Below, in pieces: positions 17,501 to 25,670 of a stretch of 64,000 nucleotides of DNA (its first letter is position 1; every line of letters starts with the position of its first letter). The notes under the pieces are model-generated. The model was not told the DNA's origin and searched no databases. It saw nothing but the letters and a program-made list of their open reading frames with translations. Origin of the DNA: DATFVA01 sp963839165 (lineage in GTDB: Bacteria > Bacteroidota > Ignavibacteria > Ignavibacteriales > Ignavibacteriaceae); the NCBI GenBank assembly GCA_963839165.1, contig CAWIUG010000011.1, positions 62,001 to 126,000 of the forward strand, read 5' to 3'. Position numbers and translations under genes: made by a program.

Positions 17501-19588
17501 GTAACAAAAAGCACCGATGTAGGACAACAGACCAATAAAATTATTTCACGCAAGGACCTGCTGGTCAGAATGGAAACCCCGCGATTCTTCCGGGAAGGGG
17601 ATGAGATGATTGTTTCAACAATTGTCCATAATTATCTTGATGAAAAGAAAAAAACGAAAATTACCTTTGCTGCTGATAATCTAAAACTTGTAAGATCTGA
17701 GGTCAACAATAAAGGATATGATCCTGAAATAAATAAGGGCAGGAACGGCGTATATGAAGTTGTTATCGAAAAGAACGGTGAGTTAAGGATCGACTGGACA
17801 GTTAAGGTAGATTATCCTATCGGTGAGGCTAAGTTATCAGCTGAGGCTTTAACTAATGAAGAATCCGACGCGCTTGAGCTTAAAGTTCCGGTGCTGCCTC
17901 GCGGTATAAGAGTAACAAATCCTCTGGTCTCCGATTTTAATGATTTCAGTAAATCTGAAGAGCTCGCTTTCAAAATACCCGGCGATGTAGATTTAAGAAC
18001 CGCAAAACTGGAGTTTAATCTTAGTCCTTCCCTGGCCGGAACTATCATAAAAGCGCTGGACGATCTCGTAGGTTATCCTTACGGCTGTGTAGAACAGACA
18101 ATGAGCAGGTTCCTGCCTACTATCATTGTGGCAAATACCTTTAAAGATATTGATGCCCCTCTCAAATACTCAACTATTGAAGAACTTCCTAAGATGGCTG
18201 AAGCGGGACTAAAAAGGCTGTACAACTTTCAGCACGATGACGGTGGATGGGGGTGGTGGACAAATGACAAAACTCATCCTTATATGACAGCATACGTCAT
18301 CTATGGGATGTCACTCGCTAAAAATGCCGGTTATCCGGTCGACGGCGATGTATATTCAAGGGGTGTTGAAAACCTGAAACAGCAGATAGAAAAAGCAGAG
18401 TCTATCGATAATACAACTCTTTCGTTTATGCTTTACTCAATGGCAGCTGCATTGAAATATAATTCATCTGATTATGCCGAATTGAACCAAAGGATAGAAA
18501 AACTTCTCAAAGATGATTTAAACGCATATTCTATTGCTCTGCTTACTATCGCACTGAAAGACATAAACAATAATTCCCTTGCAGCCGCAGCTTCCGAAAA
18601 ACTAATGAAAATGGTTCACAGTGAAGAACGATTCGCTTACTGGGGAGGCAAGGAATGGCATTATAGCTGGCAGGATGATAAGGTTCAGACAACAGCATTT
18701 GTTCTTAAAGCCCTGTTAAAAACCAACTCCAATACTGAACTTATAGGAAAAACAGTAAGATGGCTCCTTCAGCAGAAACAGGGATTCAGCTGGAGATCAA
18801 CACAGGAAACGGCCGCTGTTATTTTCGCCCTGGCAGATTACCTGAAGACAACTAATGAACTTAATCCCGACTATAATGTTACCATTTACCTGAACGGCGA
18901 GCAGGTCGCAAACCAACACTTTGCAAAAGATGATATCTATAAAGAGAATAAAACTTTCAGTTTCTCCGGATTAAAAGAAAATCTGCTGCTTAAAGGAGAA
19001 AACCAGATTAAAATAGTGAAGAACGGAAACGGCAAGCTGTATTTCTCGGGTGTAAATCAATATTATACAAACGATGAGAACGCTCTCTCCAGAGCAGGCA
19101 GTTTCAAGGTGAAGAGAGAGTATTATATACTGAAGCCTGAGCAAACAAAAGACAGGATTATTTATACAAAGGAGCGTTTTGACGGAACAGCCATTTCGGG
19201 AGAGAACATTCTTGTTAAAACATATGTGGATACCAAAGACAATGATCTTCAGTATTTCATACTTGAAGATATGCTGCCTTCCGGATTTGAAGTGGTTAAA
19301 GATGAACAGAACTTTGAAATTGAAGGTGAGAACAATTACAAATATTATGATTATTGGGATTATCGTCCCTGGCGCTGGTTCTATGCCGACAAAGAATACC
19401 GTGATGAAAAGGTCGCATTCTTTGTAACTAATGTAAATAATAATATGGAATTCTCATATATCATCAAAGCACAGATGCCCGGTGAATACACGGTTCCGGC
19501 AGCACAGGCTTACCTGATGTACTACCCGGAAGTCGGAGGTAATAGTTCCGTCGCTGAAATAAACGTATCTGATTCTGCTGTGAGGTAG
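14573..19588 (+). CDS. Alpha-2-macroglobulin family protein with thioester (CVEQ)
   Basis: 1671-residue exported protease trap. The N-terminus is a signal peptide (LLLIFISLLLPLLLGSSN). Macroglobulin-type beta domains follow, with the MG2 hallmark YIYTNQPVYRPGQQVFFKAV (near 251-270). A carboxypeptidase-regulatory-like insert lies near 803-885 (GSLYGKIKIKDSGG, then TDTSGNYKIGNI). The A2M core DALIWKADIVTDKNG and KIPDNLTTWRTTVRGV follow. The thioester-domain motif C1172-V-E-Q1175 is intact, so it should covalently capture attacking proteases. GGWGWW lies in the thioester domain helices. Aromatic-rich loops (RPWWYWSEYNWFY; YRPWRWFYADKEYR) are unusual. No penicillin-binding protein 1C gene, the frequent partner, is adjacent. 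Confidence 0.93.
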   Translation: MNQSTSTRQLLLIFISLLLPLLLGSSNQSSSEGDDNFYLSNYTTFSPGSNVSVNLYNYGRSSGTYNFRLLLIEDPVGFFASIDKNNMRYAFDILGSRKEVLLKYTSLVREWKDYIPSNNYSGKNNLSVGRIDKPGIYILQAIKGDKVAYCGIVVSDLSLVFKNSGRQILAYVANAQTSEFQLKSRVSVYNEGKLVVSQTADKDGIILIDMDKLKNNKINNVTSPILIAQAGEETILSDPYYYFRNGNNRYYTAYIYTNQPVYRPGQQVFFKAVIREKGGNEIKNVPYAKFSVSIKSPKNKEVFSSDLTTNEFGALNSDFILDEEADLGDYSILISSGQNSYYGSFSVEEYKKPEYKVEVKPESKNYAAKDIMNGTVTADYYFGSPVTNGEVTLSIYKKQYWRPWWYWSEYNWFYRSYTKPMYYGNQQLVSQETGSLDEKGEYQFSYNVDDDVDYDYVYVITAEVKDASRRVISGSSEVYVTRGAFSIFTSPDRYFVERGKTVNLRVNANDFSDNPVQTDFDIIINYSNPRTHYNQDRLEILHGTTDGHGKASVPYSTSRLNEGYYTYVAKAYDSKQREITASSSFYVGDINNYYYGRTGSGLEIVTDKDAYDKGDSLIAYIFIPTNNTELLLTYESDVFIKYKKYKVEGNSLSISEKLTDKFSPSFNIAVCYLKDRQFYNTSKLIGVLAKDKFLDISLTPTKETYKPGENADYLVTVKDYEGNPVPNTDLSFGIIDESIYAIKEDQTQDIQSFFYAPAYSYIPTYSSTQYSNFSSHSRDITYIDKNFFNDKHENETNLKKGSLYGKIKIKDSGGSAKNVYVILTNEKYYYSAETDTSGNYKIGNIVQGEYELYISGNGHDLTLIKKININKKSIEYDFEIEKPVAEVPQEFGQAQAGVVAQNELSFDAPRGARADGMMMKSEMKDKVTGYVKAEVRSNFVDALIWKADIVTDKNGSAKVSFKIPDNLTTWRTTVRGVTKSTDVGQQTNKIISRKDLLVRMETPRFFREGDEMIVSTIVHNYLDEKKKTKITFAADNLKLVRSEVNNKGYDPEINKGRNGVYEVVIEKNGELRIDWTVKVDYPIGEAKLSAEALTNEESDALELKVPVLPRGIRVTNPLVSDFNDFSKSEELAFKIPGDVDLRTAKLEFNLSPSLAGTIIKALDDLVGYPYGCVEQTMSRFLPTIIVANTFKDIDAPLKYSTIEELPKMAEAGLKRLYNFQHDDGGWGWWTNDKTHPYMTAYVIYGMSLAKNAGYPVDGDVYSRGVENLKQQIEKAESIDNTTLSFMLYSMAAALKYNSSDYAELNQRIEKLLKDDLNAYSIALLTIALKDINNNSLAAAASEKLMKMVHSEERFAYWGGKEWHYSWQDDKVQTTAFVLKALLKTNSNTELIGKTVRWLLQQKQGFSWRSTQETAAVIFALADYLKTTNELNPDYNVTIYLNGEQVANQHFAKDDIYKENKTFSFSGLKENLLLKGENQIKIVKNGNGKLYFSGVNQYYTNDENALSRAGSFKVKREYYILKPEQTKDRIIYTKERFDGTAISGENILVKTYVDTKDNDLQYFILEDMLPSGFEVVKDEQNFEIEGENNYKYYDYWDYRPWRWFYADKEYRDEKVAFFVTNVNNNMEFSYIIKAQMPGEYTVPAAQAYLMYYPEVGGNSSVAEINVSDSAVR

Positions 19589-19910
19589 TAAGGAGACGGA
19601 GAGACAGGTTTAGGGAGTTTTCACCGCTAGTCTACTTTCCCGTAGTCAATATGCTTTGCTCTGGGCTCCCTTGTCCGTAATCCGCGCTTGCAATGTTCAT
19701 TATTCAATGGATTCTGCTGAATATTTCAACATTTCACCCTAATCCGCCTTCCCATTTATAAAAATTTAATTCTATAGCACTTCTTAAATCTGAAAATTTT
19801 CAAACCCTATTAATTGATATAGCGCCTAAAAAGACACTTTAAAAAAAGGGCTTTGCTGGCATATATGTTGTCTCTTTACCGCAAAGTCTGATATAGAAAT
19901 TGGAGAAAAA
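19589..19910. other. Intergenic leader of the kor operon
   Basis: About 320 bp with no credible gene. It presumably holds the kor promoter. A ribosome site GGAG lies 7 bases before the korD start. No riboswitch or clear terminator was recognised. Confidence 0.35.
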
Positions 19911-20168
19911 ATGATCAAAGGAACGGTAATAATTGACGGGGTTGTATGTAAAGGATGCGAATTATGCATCGTAGCCTGCCCCCAGGAAAGCCTCGGATTA
20001 TCATCCCACATAAACAAAGCCGGATATCGTTATGTAGAATTAGTGCAGGATAATTGTACAGGATGCATTAATTGTGCGCTCGTATGTCCCGAAGCGGCGA
20101 TAACAGTTTACCGCCAGCCCAAGTCAGCATTAAAAAAATCCGCTAAGACTGCTGAAGTTATAGGTTAA
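19911..20168 (+). CDS. korD: 2-oxoacid:ferredoxin oxidoreductase, delta (ferredoxin-like) subunit
   Basis: 85-residue protein with two [4Fe-4S] motifs: C-KG-C-EL-C-IVA-C-P and C-TG-C-IN-C-ALV-C-P. It passes electrons from the thiamine-diphosphate subunit to soluble ferredoxin. It is first in the four-gene operon korD-A-B-C. The substrate is probably 2-oxoglutarate or branched 2-oxoacids; the subunit sequences alone do not decide. Confidence 0.9.
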   Translation: MIKGTVIIDGVVCKGCELCIVACPQESLGLSSHINKAGYRYVELVQDNCTGCINCALVCPEAAITVYRQPKSALKKSAKTAEVIG

Positions 20169-20188
20169 TTGATTAATAAAGGTTTGAA

Positions 20189-21286
20189 ATGAACAATACA
20201 GAAAATACAAATAACGACGATGTTCGTTTAATGAAAGGCAACGAAGCTCTGGCTGAAGCCGCGATCAGAGCAGGCATGGATGGGTACTTCGGTTATCCCA
20301 TTACTCCTCAATCAGAAGTGCTCGAATATTTTGCACAGGAATGTCCTAAAAGAGGAGGAGTTGTTTTACAGGCTGAGAGCGAAGTTGCTTCAATAAATAT
20401 GATTTACGGTGCTGCTGGCACCGGCGCAAGAGTAATGACCTCATCCTCAAGTCCCGGTATAAGCCTCATGCAGGAAGGTCTGTCCTACATTGCAGCTGCA
20501 CAGCTACCATGCCTGGTTGCCAATGTTGTACGCGGAGGACCCGGACTGGGAACAATCCAGCCATCACAGGGAGATTACTTCCAGGCTGTTAAAGGCGGCG
20601 GACATGGAGATTATCATCTGATAGTTCTGGCCCCTGCCTCAGTTCAGGAAATGGCTGATTTCGTTTTCGAGGGTTTCAGGCTCGCCGAAAAATACCGCAA
20701 TCCCGCTATGATTCTTTCTGACGGTGCGCTGGGACAAATGATGGAAAAAGTTGTACTTCCTCCTGCAGGTTCTCTGCCGAAACAAACCAAAGATTGGACA
20801 ACTGTAGGAAAAAAAGCTGACCGTGAGAGGAACATTATCACCTCTCTTTTTATTCAGCCGGAAAAAATGGAACAGATAAACCTGAATCTTCAGGCGAAGT
20901 ATGAAGAACTTAAGAAAGAAGTCAGGTTTGAAAATTTTAACACTGAAGATGCTGAAATAATGCTGGTTGCATTCGGTTTGTCATCACGTATCTGCCAGAA
21001 AGCTGTTGATCTTGCAAGAGAAAAAGGAATTAAGCTCGGACTCCTGAGACCTATAACATTGTATCCTTTCCCCTACGACAGGCTGAGAGAATTGGCCGCA
21101 CAGGTTGATTTCTTCCTCGTGGTGGAGATGAATGCAGGTCAGATGGTGGAAGATGTTCGTCTCGCCATTGAAGGCAGAAAACCCGTTTACTTCAAAGGAA
21201 GAATGGGTGGAATGATCCCTTCTCCCGAAGATATCTTCGTGGAAGTTGAGACGATACTTGAAAAACAATCAATCAGTCAGGAGTAA
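20189..21286 (+). CDS. korA: 2-oxoacid:ferredoxin oxidoreductase, alpha subunit
   Basis: 365-residue subunit of the KorA/VorB type. It binds the 2-oxoacid/CoA side of the active site. Diagnostic segments are MKGNEALAEAAIRAGMDGYFGYPITPQSE, AESEVASINMIYGAAGTGARVMTSSSSPGISLM and VRGGPGLGTIQPSQGDYFQAVKGGGHGD (each split here from longer stretches). Together with KorB it decarboxylates 2-oxoacids to acyl-CoA and reduces ferredoxin. In autotrophs of the FCB group it runs in reverse in the reductive TCA cycle. Here the direction is unknown. Confidence 0.93.
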   Translation: MNNTENTNNDDVRLMKGNEALAEAAIRAGMDGYFGYPITPQSEVLEYFAQECPKRGGVVLQAESEVASINMIYGAAGTGARVMTSSSSPGISLMQEGLSYIAAAQLPCLVANVVRGGPGLGTIQPSQGDYFQAVKGGGHGDYHLIVLAPASVQEMADFVFEGFRLAEKYRNPAMILSDGALGQMMEKVVLPPAGSLPKQTKDWTTVGKKADRERNIITSLFIQPEKMEQINLNLQAKYEELKKEVRFENFNTEDAEIMLVAFGLSSRICQKAVDLAREKGIKLGLLRPITLYPFPYDRLRELAAQVDFFLVVEMNAGQMVEDVRLAIEGRKPVYFKGRMGGMIPSPEDIFVEVETILEKQSISQE

Positions 21287-21296
21287 AGGAGATACT

Positions 21297-22070
21297 ATGG
21301 AAACTTTAGAAGCAATTGATGGAATGGAATTAGTTTATAAGAAGCCATCCACTTTAACGGATACAGTTTTTCACTACTGCCCGGGATGCGGACACAGTGT
21401 TGTGCACAGACTTCTGATGGAAGTTGTTGAAGAACTTGGTATACAGGAAAAAACCATAGGTGTTGCTCCTGTCGGATGCTCGGTATTCGCCTATCACTAT
21501 CTTGATATAGATATGCAGGAAGCTGCTCACGGCCGTGCAAGTGCGGTTGCAACCGGTATTAAAAGAATGCTCCCCGATAAATATGTATTTTCATACCAGG
21601 GAGACGGTGATCTTGCAGCGATTGGTACAGCAGAAACAATCCATACAGTTAACCGCGGTGAAAATCTTATGATGATCTTCATCAACAACGCAATCTATGG
21701 AATGACAGGCGGTCAGATGGCACCTACATCCCTCCTGGGAATGGCAACTTCTACTACTCCTTATGGCAGGGATAAGAACCTGATAGGATATCCTCTAAAA
21801 ATTACCGACATGGTGGCTACTCTCCCTGGTGCATACTATGTAACAAGACAGGCTGTTCATACTCCCAATGCTGTAAGAAAGCTGAAGAAAGCAATCACAA
21901 AAGCATTCCAGTACCAGGACCTTAACAGAGGAACAAGCTTTATAGAAGTTGTTTCAAATTGTCCTTCAGGCTGGAAGATGACGCCGGTTGAGTCTCTCAA
22001 GTTCCTTGATGATCAAATGTTTCCCCAGTACCCGCTTGGTGATATCAAAGTACCGCAGGACGGGAAATAA
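21297..22070 (+). CDS. korB: 2-oxoacid:ferredoxin oxidoreductase, beta (thiamine-diphosphate) subunit
   Basis: 257 residues from the ATG at 21297, chosen over an upstream in-frame start at 21246 because AAAGGAGA lies 8 bases before it and the upstream choice would overlap korA. The thiamine-diphosphate motif GDGDLAAIGTAE continues to NNAIYGMTGGQMAPT. The N-terminus has the cluster-associated HYCPGCGHSVVHR, and VAPVGCSVFAYHY follows. The operon context supports the role. Confidence 0.95.
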   Translation: METLEAIDGMELVYKKPSTLTDTVFHYCPGCGHSVVHRLLMEVVEELGIQEKTIGVAPVGCSVFAYHYLDIDMQEAAHGRASAVATGIKRMLPDKYVFSYQGDGDLAAIGTAETIHTVNRGENLMMIFINNAIYGMTGGQMAPTSLLGMATSTTPYGRDKNLIGYPLKITDMVATLPGAYYVTRQAVHTPNAVRKLKKAITKAFQYQDLNRGTSFIEVVSNCPSGWKMTPVESLKFLDDQMFPQYPLGDIKVPQDGK

Positions 22071-22108
22071 TTAAGAATTTTATATGATGAATATTAAAGG
22101 TTATTAAA

Positions 22109-22675
22109 ATGCAGAAAGCTCAGGAAATAATATTTGCAGGTTTCGGAGGACAGGGAATCCTTTCTATGGGACAGATTATCGCTTACTCTGCGATGATTGA
22201 GAACAAAGAAGTAAGCTGGATGCCCTCATATGGTCCTGAAATGAGAGGCGGAACCGCAAATTGTACTGTAATCGTAAGTGATGTAAGAATCAGCTCACCT
22301 ATTTTATCGAAATTTGATTCGGCTGTTGTGTTAAACCAGCCCTCTCTCGATAAATTTGAGCAAACATTGAAACCCGGCGGTTTTTTGCTCTATGAAACAT
22401 CGAGTATTATAAATCCGCCTACCAGAACTGATATTGAAATATTAAGTCTCCCTGCAATTGAAGAAGCTACAACGAGGCTGAACAAAAGGCAGGTCGCAAA
22501 TATGATATTAGTCGGTGCCTTCCTTGAAAGACGTCCTATCGTTAAGATGGAAAACATTCTTAAGGCACTGAAGAAAGTCCTGCCTGAAAGGCATCATCAT
22601 TTAATTCCGCTAAACGAACAGGCTTTGATGATAGGGAAGAAATTTGCTCAGGAAGCAGAGCATTTAACAGTTTAA
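22109..22675 (+). CDS. korC: 2-oxoacid:ferredoxin oxidoreductase, gamma subunit
   Basis: 188-residue subunit. The N-terminal IIFAGFGGQGILSMGQII is the gamma-subunit hallmark. It is followed by MPSYGPEMRGGTANCTVIVSD and later LNKRQVANMILVGAFLE. It is the last of korDABC, 38 bp after korB. Together these four form a complete KorABCD-type enzyme. Confidence 0.94.
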   Translation: MQKAQEIIFAGFGGQGILSMGQIIAYSAMIENKEVSWMPSYGPEMRGGTANCTVIVSDVRISSPILSKFDSAVVLNQPSLDKFEQTLKPGGFLLYETSSIINPPTRTDIEILSLPAIEEATTRLNKRQVANMILVGAFLERRPIVKMENILKALKKVLPERHHHLIPLNEQALMIGKKFAQEAEHLTV

Positions 22676-22705
22676 CAAATTAATATTCCTGGATGAGGTA
22701 ATAAT

Positions 22706-22975
22706 ATGGTAGAAAATGAATTGAAATGTGGACACGCCTGCAGAAATACTTGTGCGATGCTTAATGAAGCACTTCGTAAGGAAACCTCAATTGTTCGTTT
22801 TTACGAGGGGATTCTGGATGAATGTAATATGCCGGAAGTCAGGAGCTTTGTTACAGACCTGGTCGAAGAAAAACGTGAAGCTGTTCTTAGAATAATTCAA
22901 AAACTGAATGAGATCCATGTCAGAGCCCAGGCCATGGATGGAGTAGCCTCAAGTTTTAACAATATCGACGGGTAA
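22706..22975 (+). CDS. Small helical protein downstream of korC, unknown
   Basis: 89 residues, with GGATGAGG ribosome site 7-14 bases before the ATG. The N-terminus has three cysteines and a histidine (LKCGHACRNTCAML), and the rest is predicted helical (EALRKETSIVRFYEGILDE, FVTDLVEEKREAVLRIIQKL). The glutamate pattern (ETSIVRFYE, VEEKREAV) recalls ferritin-like or rubrerythrin-like half-bundles, but the full diiron motif is not visible. The 30-bp spacing from korC suggests cotranscription and a possible redox link, which is inference. Confidence 0.6.
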   Translation: MVENELKCGHACRNTCAMLNEALRKETSIVRFYEGILDECNMPEVRSFVTDLVEEKREAVLRIIQKLNEIHVRAQAMDGVASSFNNIDG

Positions 22976-22990
22976 TTCCGGGCCTTAATT

Positions 22991-24807
22991 TCAGGCTTCC
23001 TGTTTGCACGATACGGATTTCATATATACAATCAGGAAGCCGAGCTTTTCTTCAAGGCTGGTTAAATCATACTCTGACTTCACTTTAGTATCAAAGATCT
23101 TTCCCACGGCTTCAGAAAACAGCTGTTTATAATAAGCAATCCCGTCTGAAATGTTACTCATGAATGCTGTGAAATATTTGCTCTGATTATTCGTCAGCGG
23201 CAGCTCAGCACTGGCAATTTTTTCTTCAAGATAATTCAGGTAAAGTTTAAGCTCCTTCATAAAGAAATTAGGACGGTCATTCCTTTTTATCAGGTTGAAC
23301 CTTCCGTAGATGTGGTTCACCATTTCGCTTAACGATACTATCGATGAAAAGTAGGCCAGATTTGGACCAGGACATACAGCAGTTCCCACCCCGTCCACTT
23401 TTTCAGCTGCGTTGTTCATTTCCAGGGCCGGCAGGGCGAGGCCCAGGCACAAGCAGGTTTTTTCTATTATTCTACCGTATTCTTTGTCTTTTACTGCAGC
23501 ATTGTCAGTGGAACTATTAACCTGTTTTATCTTCTGCGTCTGATATTTTATCGATGCTGTACAAATCGGATTATCGCCGAATTCTCTATCTGAAATTAAA
23601 AGCTTTTTGGGACAAGCACTTCCCGGTTTTCCGTTAGCTGCCTTCTCTTCTTTCTCAACATCTTTTGTGTTGCCTCGTATACTGTTGAAAGGCACTCCCA
23701 GTGGAGATGTATTGCTCAGGTATAAATCATCTTCATCTGCCGCACTTAGAAGCGCAAGGGTTCTCTCATCCACATTTGTAACTTCGGGAACCAGCAGGAA
23801 GGGTGTTCCCCAGCCTACTGAATCTACCCGGTAGTAATCAAGAAGAAAATTGCCTTCTTCGGATGTGCCTACCCCTCCCTGTGCTGTTATTTTGAGCTCG
23901 GGAGCTGTCTTGCTGAAGGGGAGACCCTTAGCTGTTAATGCACCCGCGAAAAGCTCATAAACAGTATCTATTAAAAAACTGCGGCGTGTCTTAAATTCTT
24001 CAAGTATGGGTCCCATCAGGTAGCCGTCTGTGGCAAAAGCATGACCCCCGCAATTAAGACCTGATTCAATGCGGTATTCCGAAACCCATAGTCCCTTCTT
24101 TGCCAGGAATTTTCCCTGGATAAGTGCGGAACGGAAGTCACTTACTTTGAGAATAATTTTTTTCTTTAGCTCTCCGTTAGCATCTGGAAAGAAATCCGGG
24201 AATTTTTCAAAATAACTGTAGAGCCTCGGATTCATACCAGCGGAAAGTACAACTGACGAACTTAATACGCTTTGGGCAAAACCCCTTAGTGATGCATGAG
24301 CATCGTTAAACTCTACCGGCAGAGGACCCGAAGCATCATAATTAGCCTTATCCACCTTAGTCATAATATTTACATCAATACTGCCAGGGTGCATAAGACA
24401 ATCAAGATTATCCTTCATTTCATCCCTGGTTATCTCACCCGCAACAAAATTCTGCAGAAGTTGTCTTAATTCAGAACCATCGGGTAGAAGAGAATAATAT
24501 TTCTCAAGCTCAGTACCTTTGTCAAGTATCTCTTTTTTAAAGAGATGAAATTATTCATCACAAGATCACTTATAAGGTTGAGGTAGAGAGTAATCCTTTT
24601 AGCCCTGAAGTCGGACTCCTGTATCGGAACGGGAACGAAGGGAATGCCATTCAGTCGTGAATGTATCCTCCTCATTTTTTCAATCAGGTCATCATCCACA
24701 ATGGAGATAACCGAATTGATTCCATAATGAGTGATTTTTAACGGGGCATCGATAGTAAAGGCGAGTCCCATCACCGGGATATGAAAATTATGAATGCTTT
24801 TGATCAT
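22991..24807 (-). pseudogene. Conserved ~605-residue protein of unknown function, split at a slippery A_AAA_AAG
   Basis: Two frames, 24807-24466 and 24418-22991, are halves of one protein that I recognise from memory as conserved in Bacteroidota but without known function. The first half begins NFHIPVMGLAFTIDAPLKI and ends in an unrelated tail after FISLKKRY. In the -1 frame the sequence continues KEILDKGTELEKYYSLLPDG and reads straight into the second half. Conserved features include SGLNCGGHAFATDGYLMGP, ITAQGGVGTSEEG, WGTPFLLVPEVTNVD, NPICTASIKYQ, KTCLCLGLALP and AVCPGPNLAYFS. The cysteines hint at a metal or Fe-S site, and GG(V/I)GT recalls flavin-binding barrels; neither is established. 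It converges with the kor operon. Confidence 0.75.
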
Positions 24808-24855
24808 TACTTCTTATTTAAAAAGGGGTGCAGGTATCTGGAAACTATGTCCGTA

Positions 24856-25164
24856 TTACCATTTACCCGAACGGCCGTTGCCTGATCCGCTGAAAGCACC
24901 ACGGCCTCTGCCGCCTGAAGTTCCATTACTCTTCGGACGGGCTTCGTTAACCACGATGTTCTTACCCTTTACATCCTTTGAGTTCAGTTCTTTAATAGCT
25001 TCTTCAGGTTTTCCTGTCATTTCTACGAATCCAAAGCCTTTAGACACTCCGGTGTATGCATCTTTGAGTATTTTAACTCTCGATACATTTCCGTATACGG
25101 AAAATAACTTCGTTAAATCCTCTTCATTGACGGATGTCGATAGGTTTCCTACATAGATATTCAT
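24856..25164 (-). CDS. RNA-binding protein with one RRM domain
   Basis: 102 residues. One RNA-recognition motif fills residues 1-78, with RNP2 IYVGNL (3-8) and RNP1 KGFGFVEM (42-49); the aromatic residues that stack on RNA are present. A short Gly/Arg/Ser-rich tail follows (GGRGRGAFSGSGNGR). This is the glycine-rich RRM type found in cyanobacteria and many FCB bacteria, often cold-induced and thought to act as an RNA chaperone. A leader of up to 500 bp lies upstream, with a CCTGAA/TTCAGG hairpin near 25203-25220. Confidence 0.92.
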   Translation of the reverse strand: MNIYVGNLSTSVNEEDLTKLFSVYGNVSRVKILKDAYTGVSKGFGFVEMTGKPEEAIKELNSKDVKGKNIVVNEARPKSNGTSGGRGRGAFSGSGNGRSGKW

Positions 25165-25670
25165 AATATTTCCTTTAAGTTGTTTTTTAAGATCCGCGGA
25201 CCTGAACCTTTATTCAGGTTAAAAGGCGGAAAAAGTTGACGATATTTAATAAAAAATTGAATAGATTAAACGGGTACGAAATATAAGGTCTTTAAATAAG
25301 GGGTTTTTATTAAAGGTTTGTTCGCTTTGCTACTTGTTTTCCCTAATCTTCTCTTTCTACCTTCAATAATGGTTAATGTTTCAATCTTCAACAAATAAAA
25401 TACTGACAATAAGTTATTATTCCTAACAAATTATTGAAATTTTTGAGAATCTGGTGTAACCTCACGTTTCGTCCTTAAATTGAGCCTGGATCCGTAGTTT
25501 ACAGGTCATGCTGCTTCCAAAGGAAGTGGTTCTCAACTATCCATAATATCCTCCTATCTTATTTAAGGGTTTATGTCTGTAATTGATCATTGCTTTCTCA
25601 TTTTCCAAACCTTAATTTCTTAGTAGAGAAGTTGCATAAATAATACATCAGGTGCATTGACGCCCGTCGG
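25165..25670. other. Intergenic region between divergent genes
   Basis: About 500 bp between the RRM gene and the GWxTD gene. It contains a small hairpin (CCTGAA and TTCAGG arms, near 25203-25220) that would lie in the 5' leader of the RRM mRNA. No coding frame or RNA gene was recognised. Confidence 0.35.
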
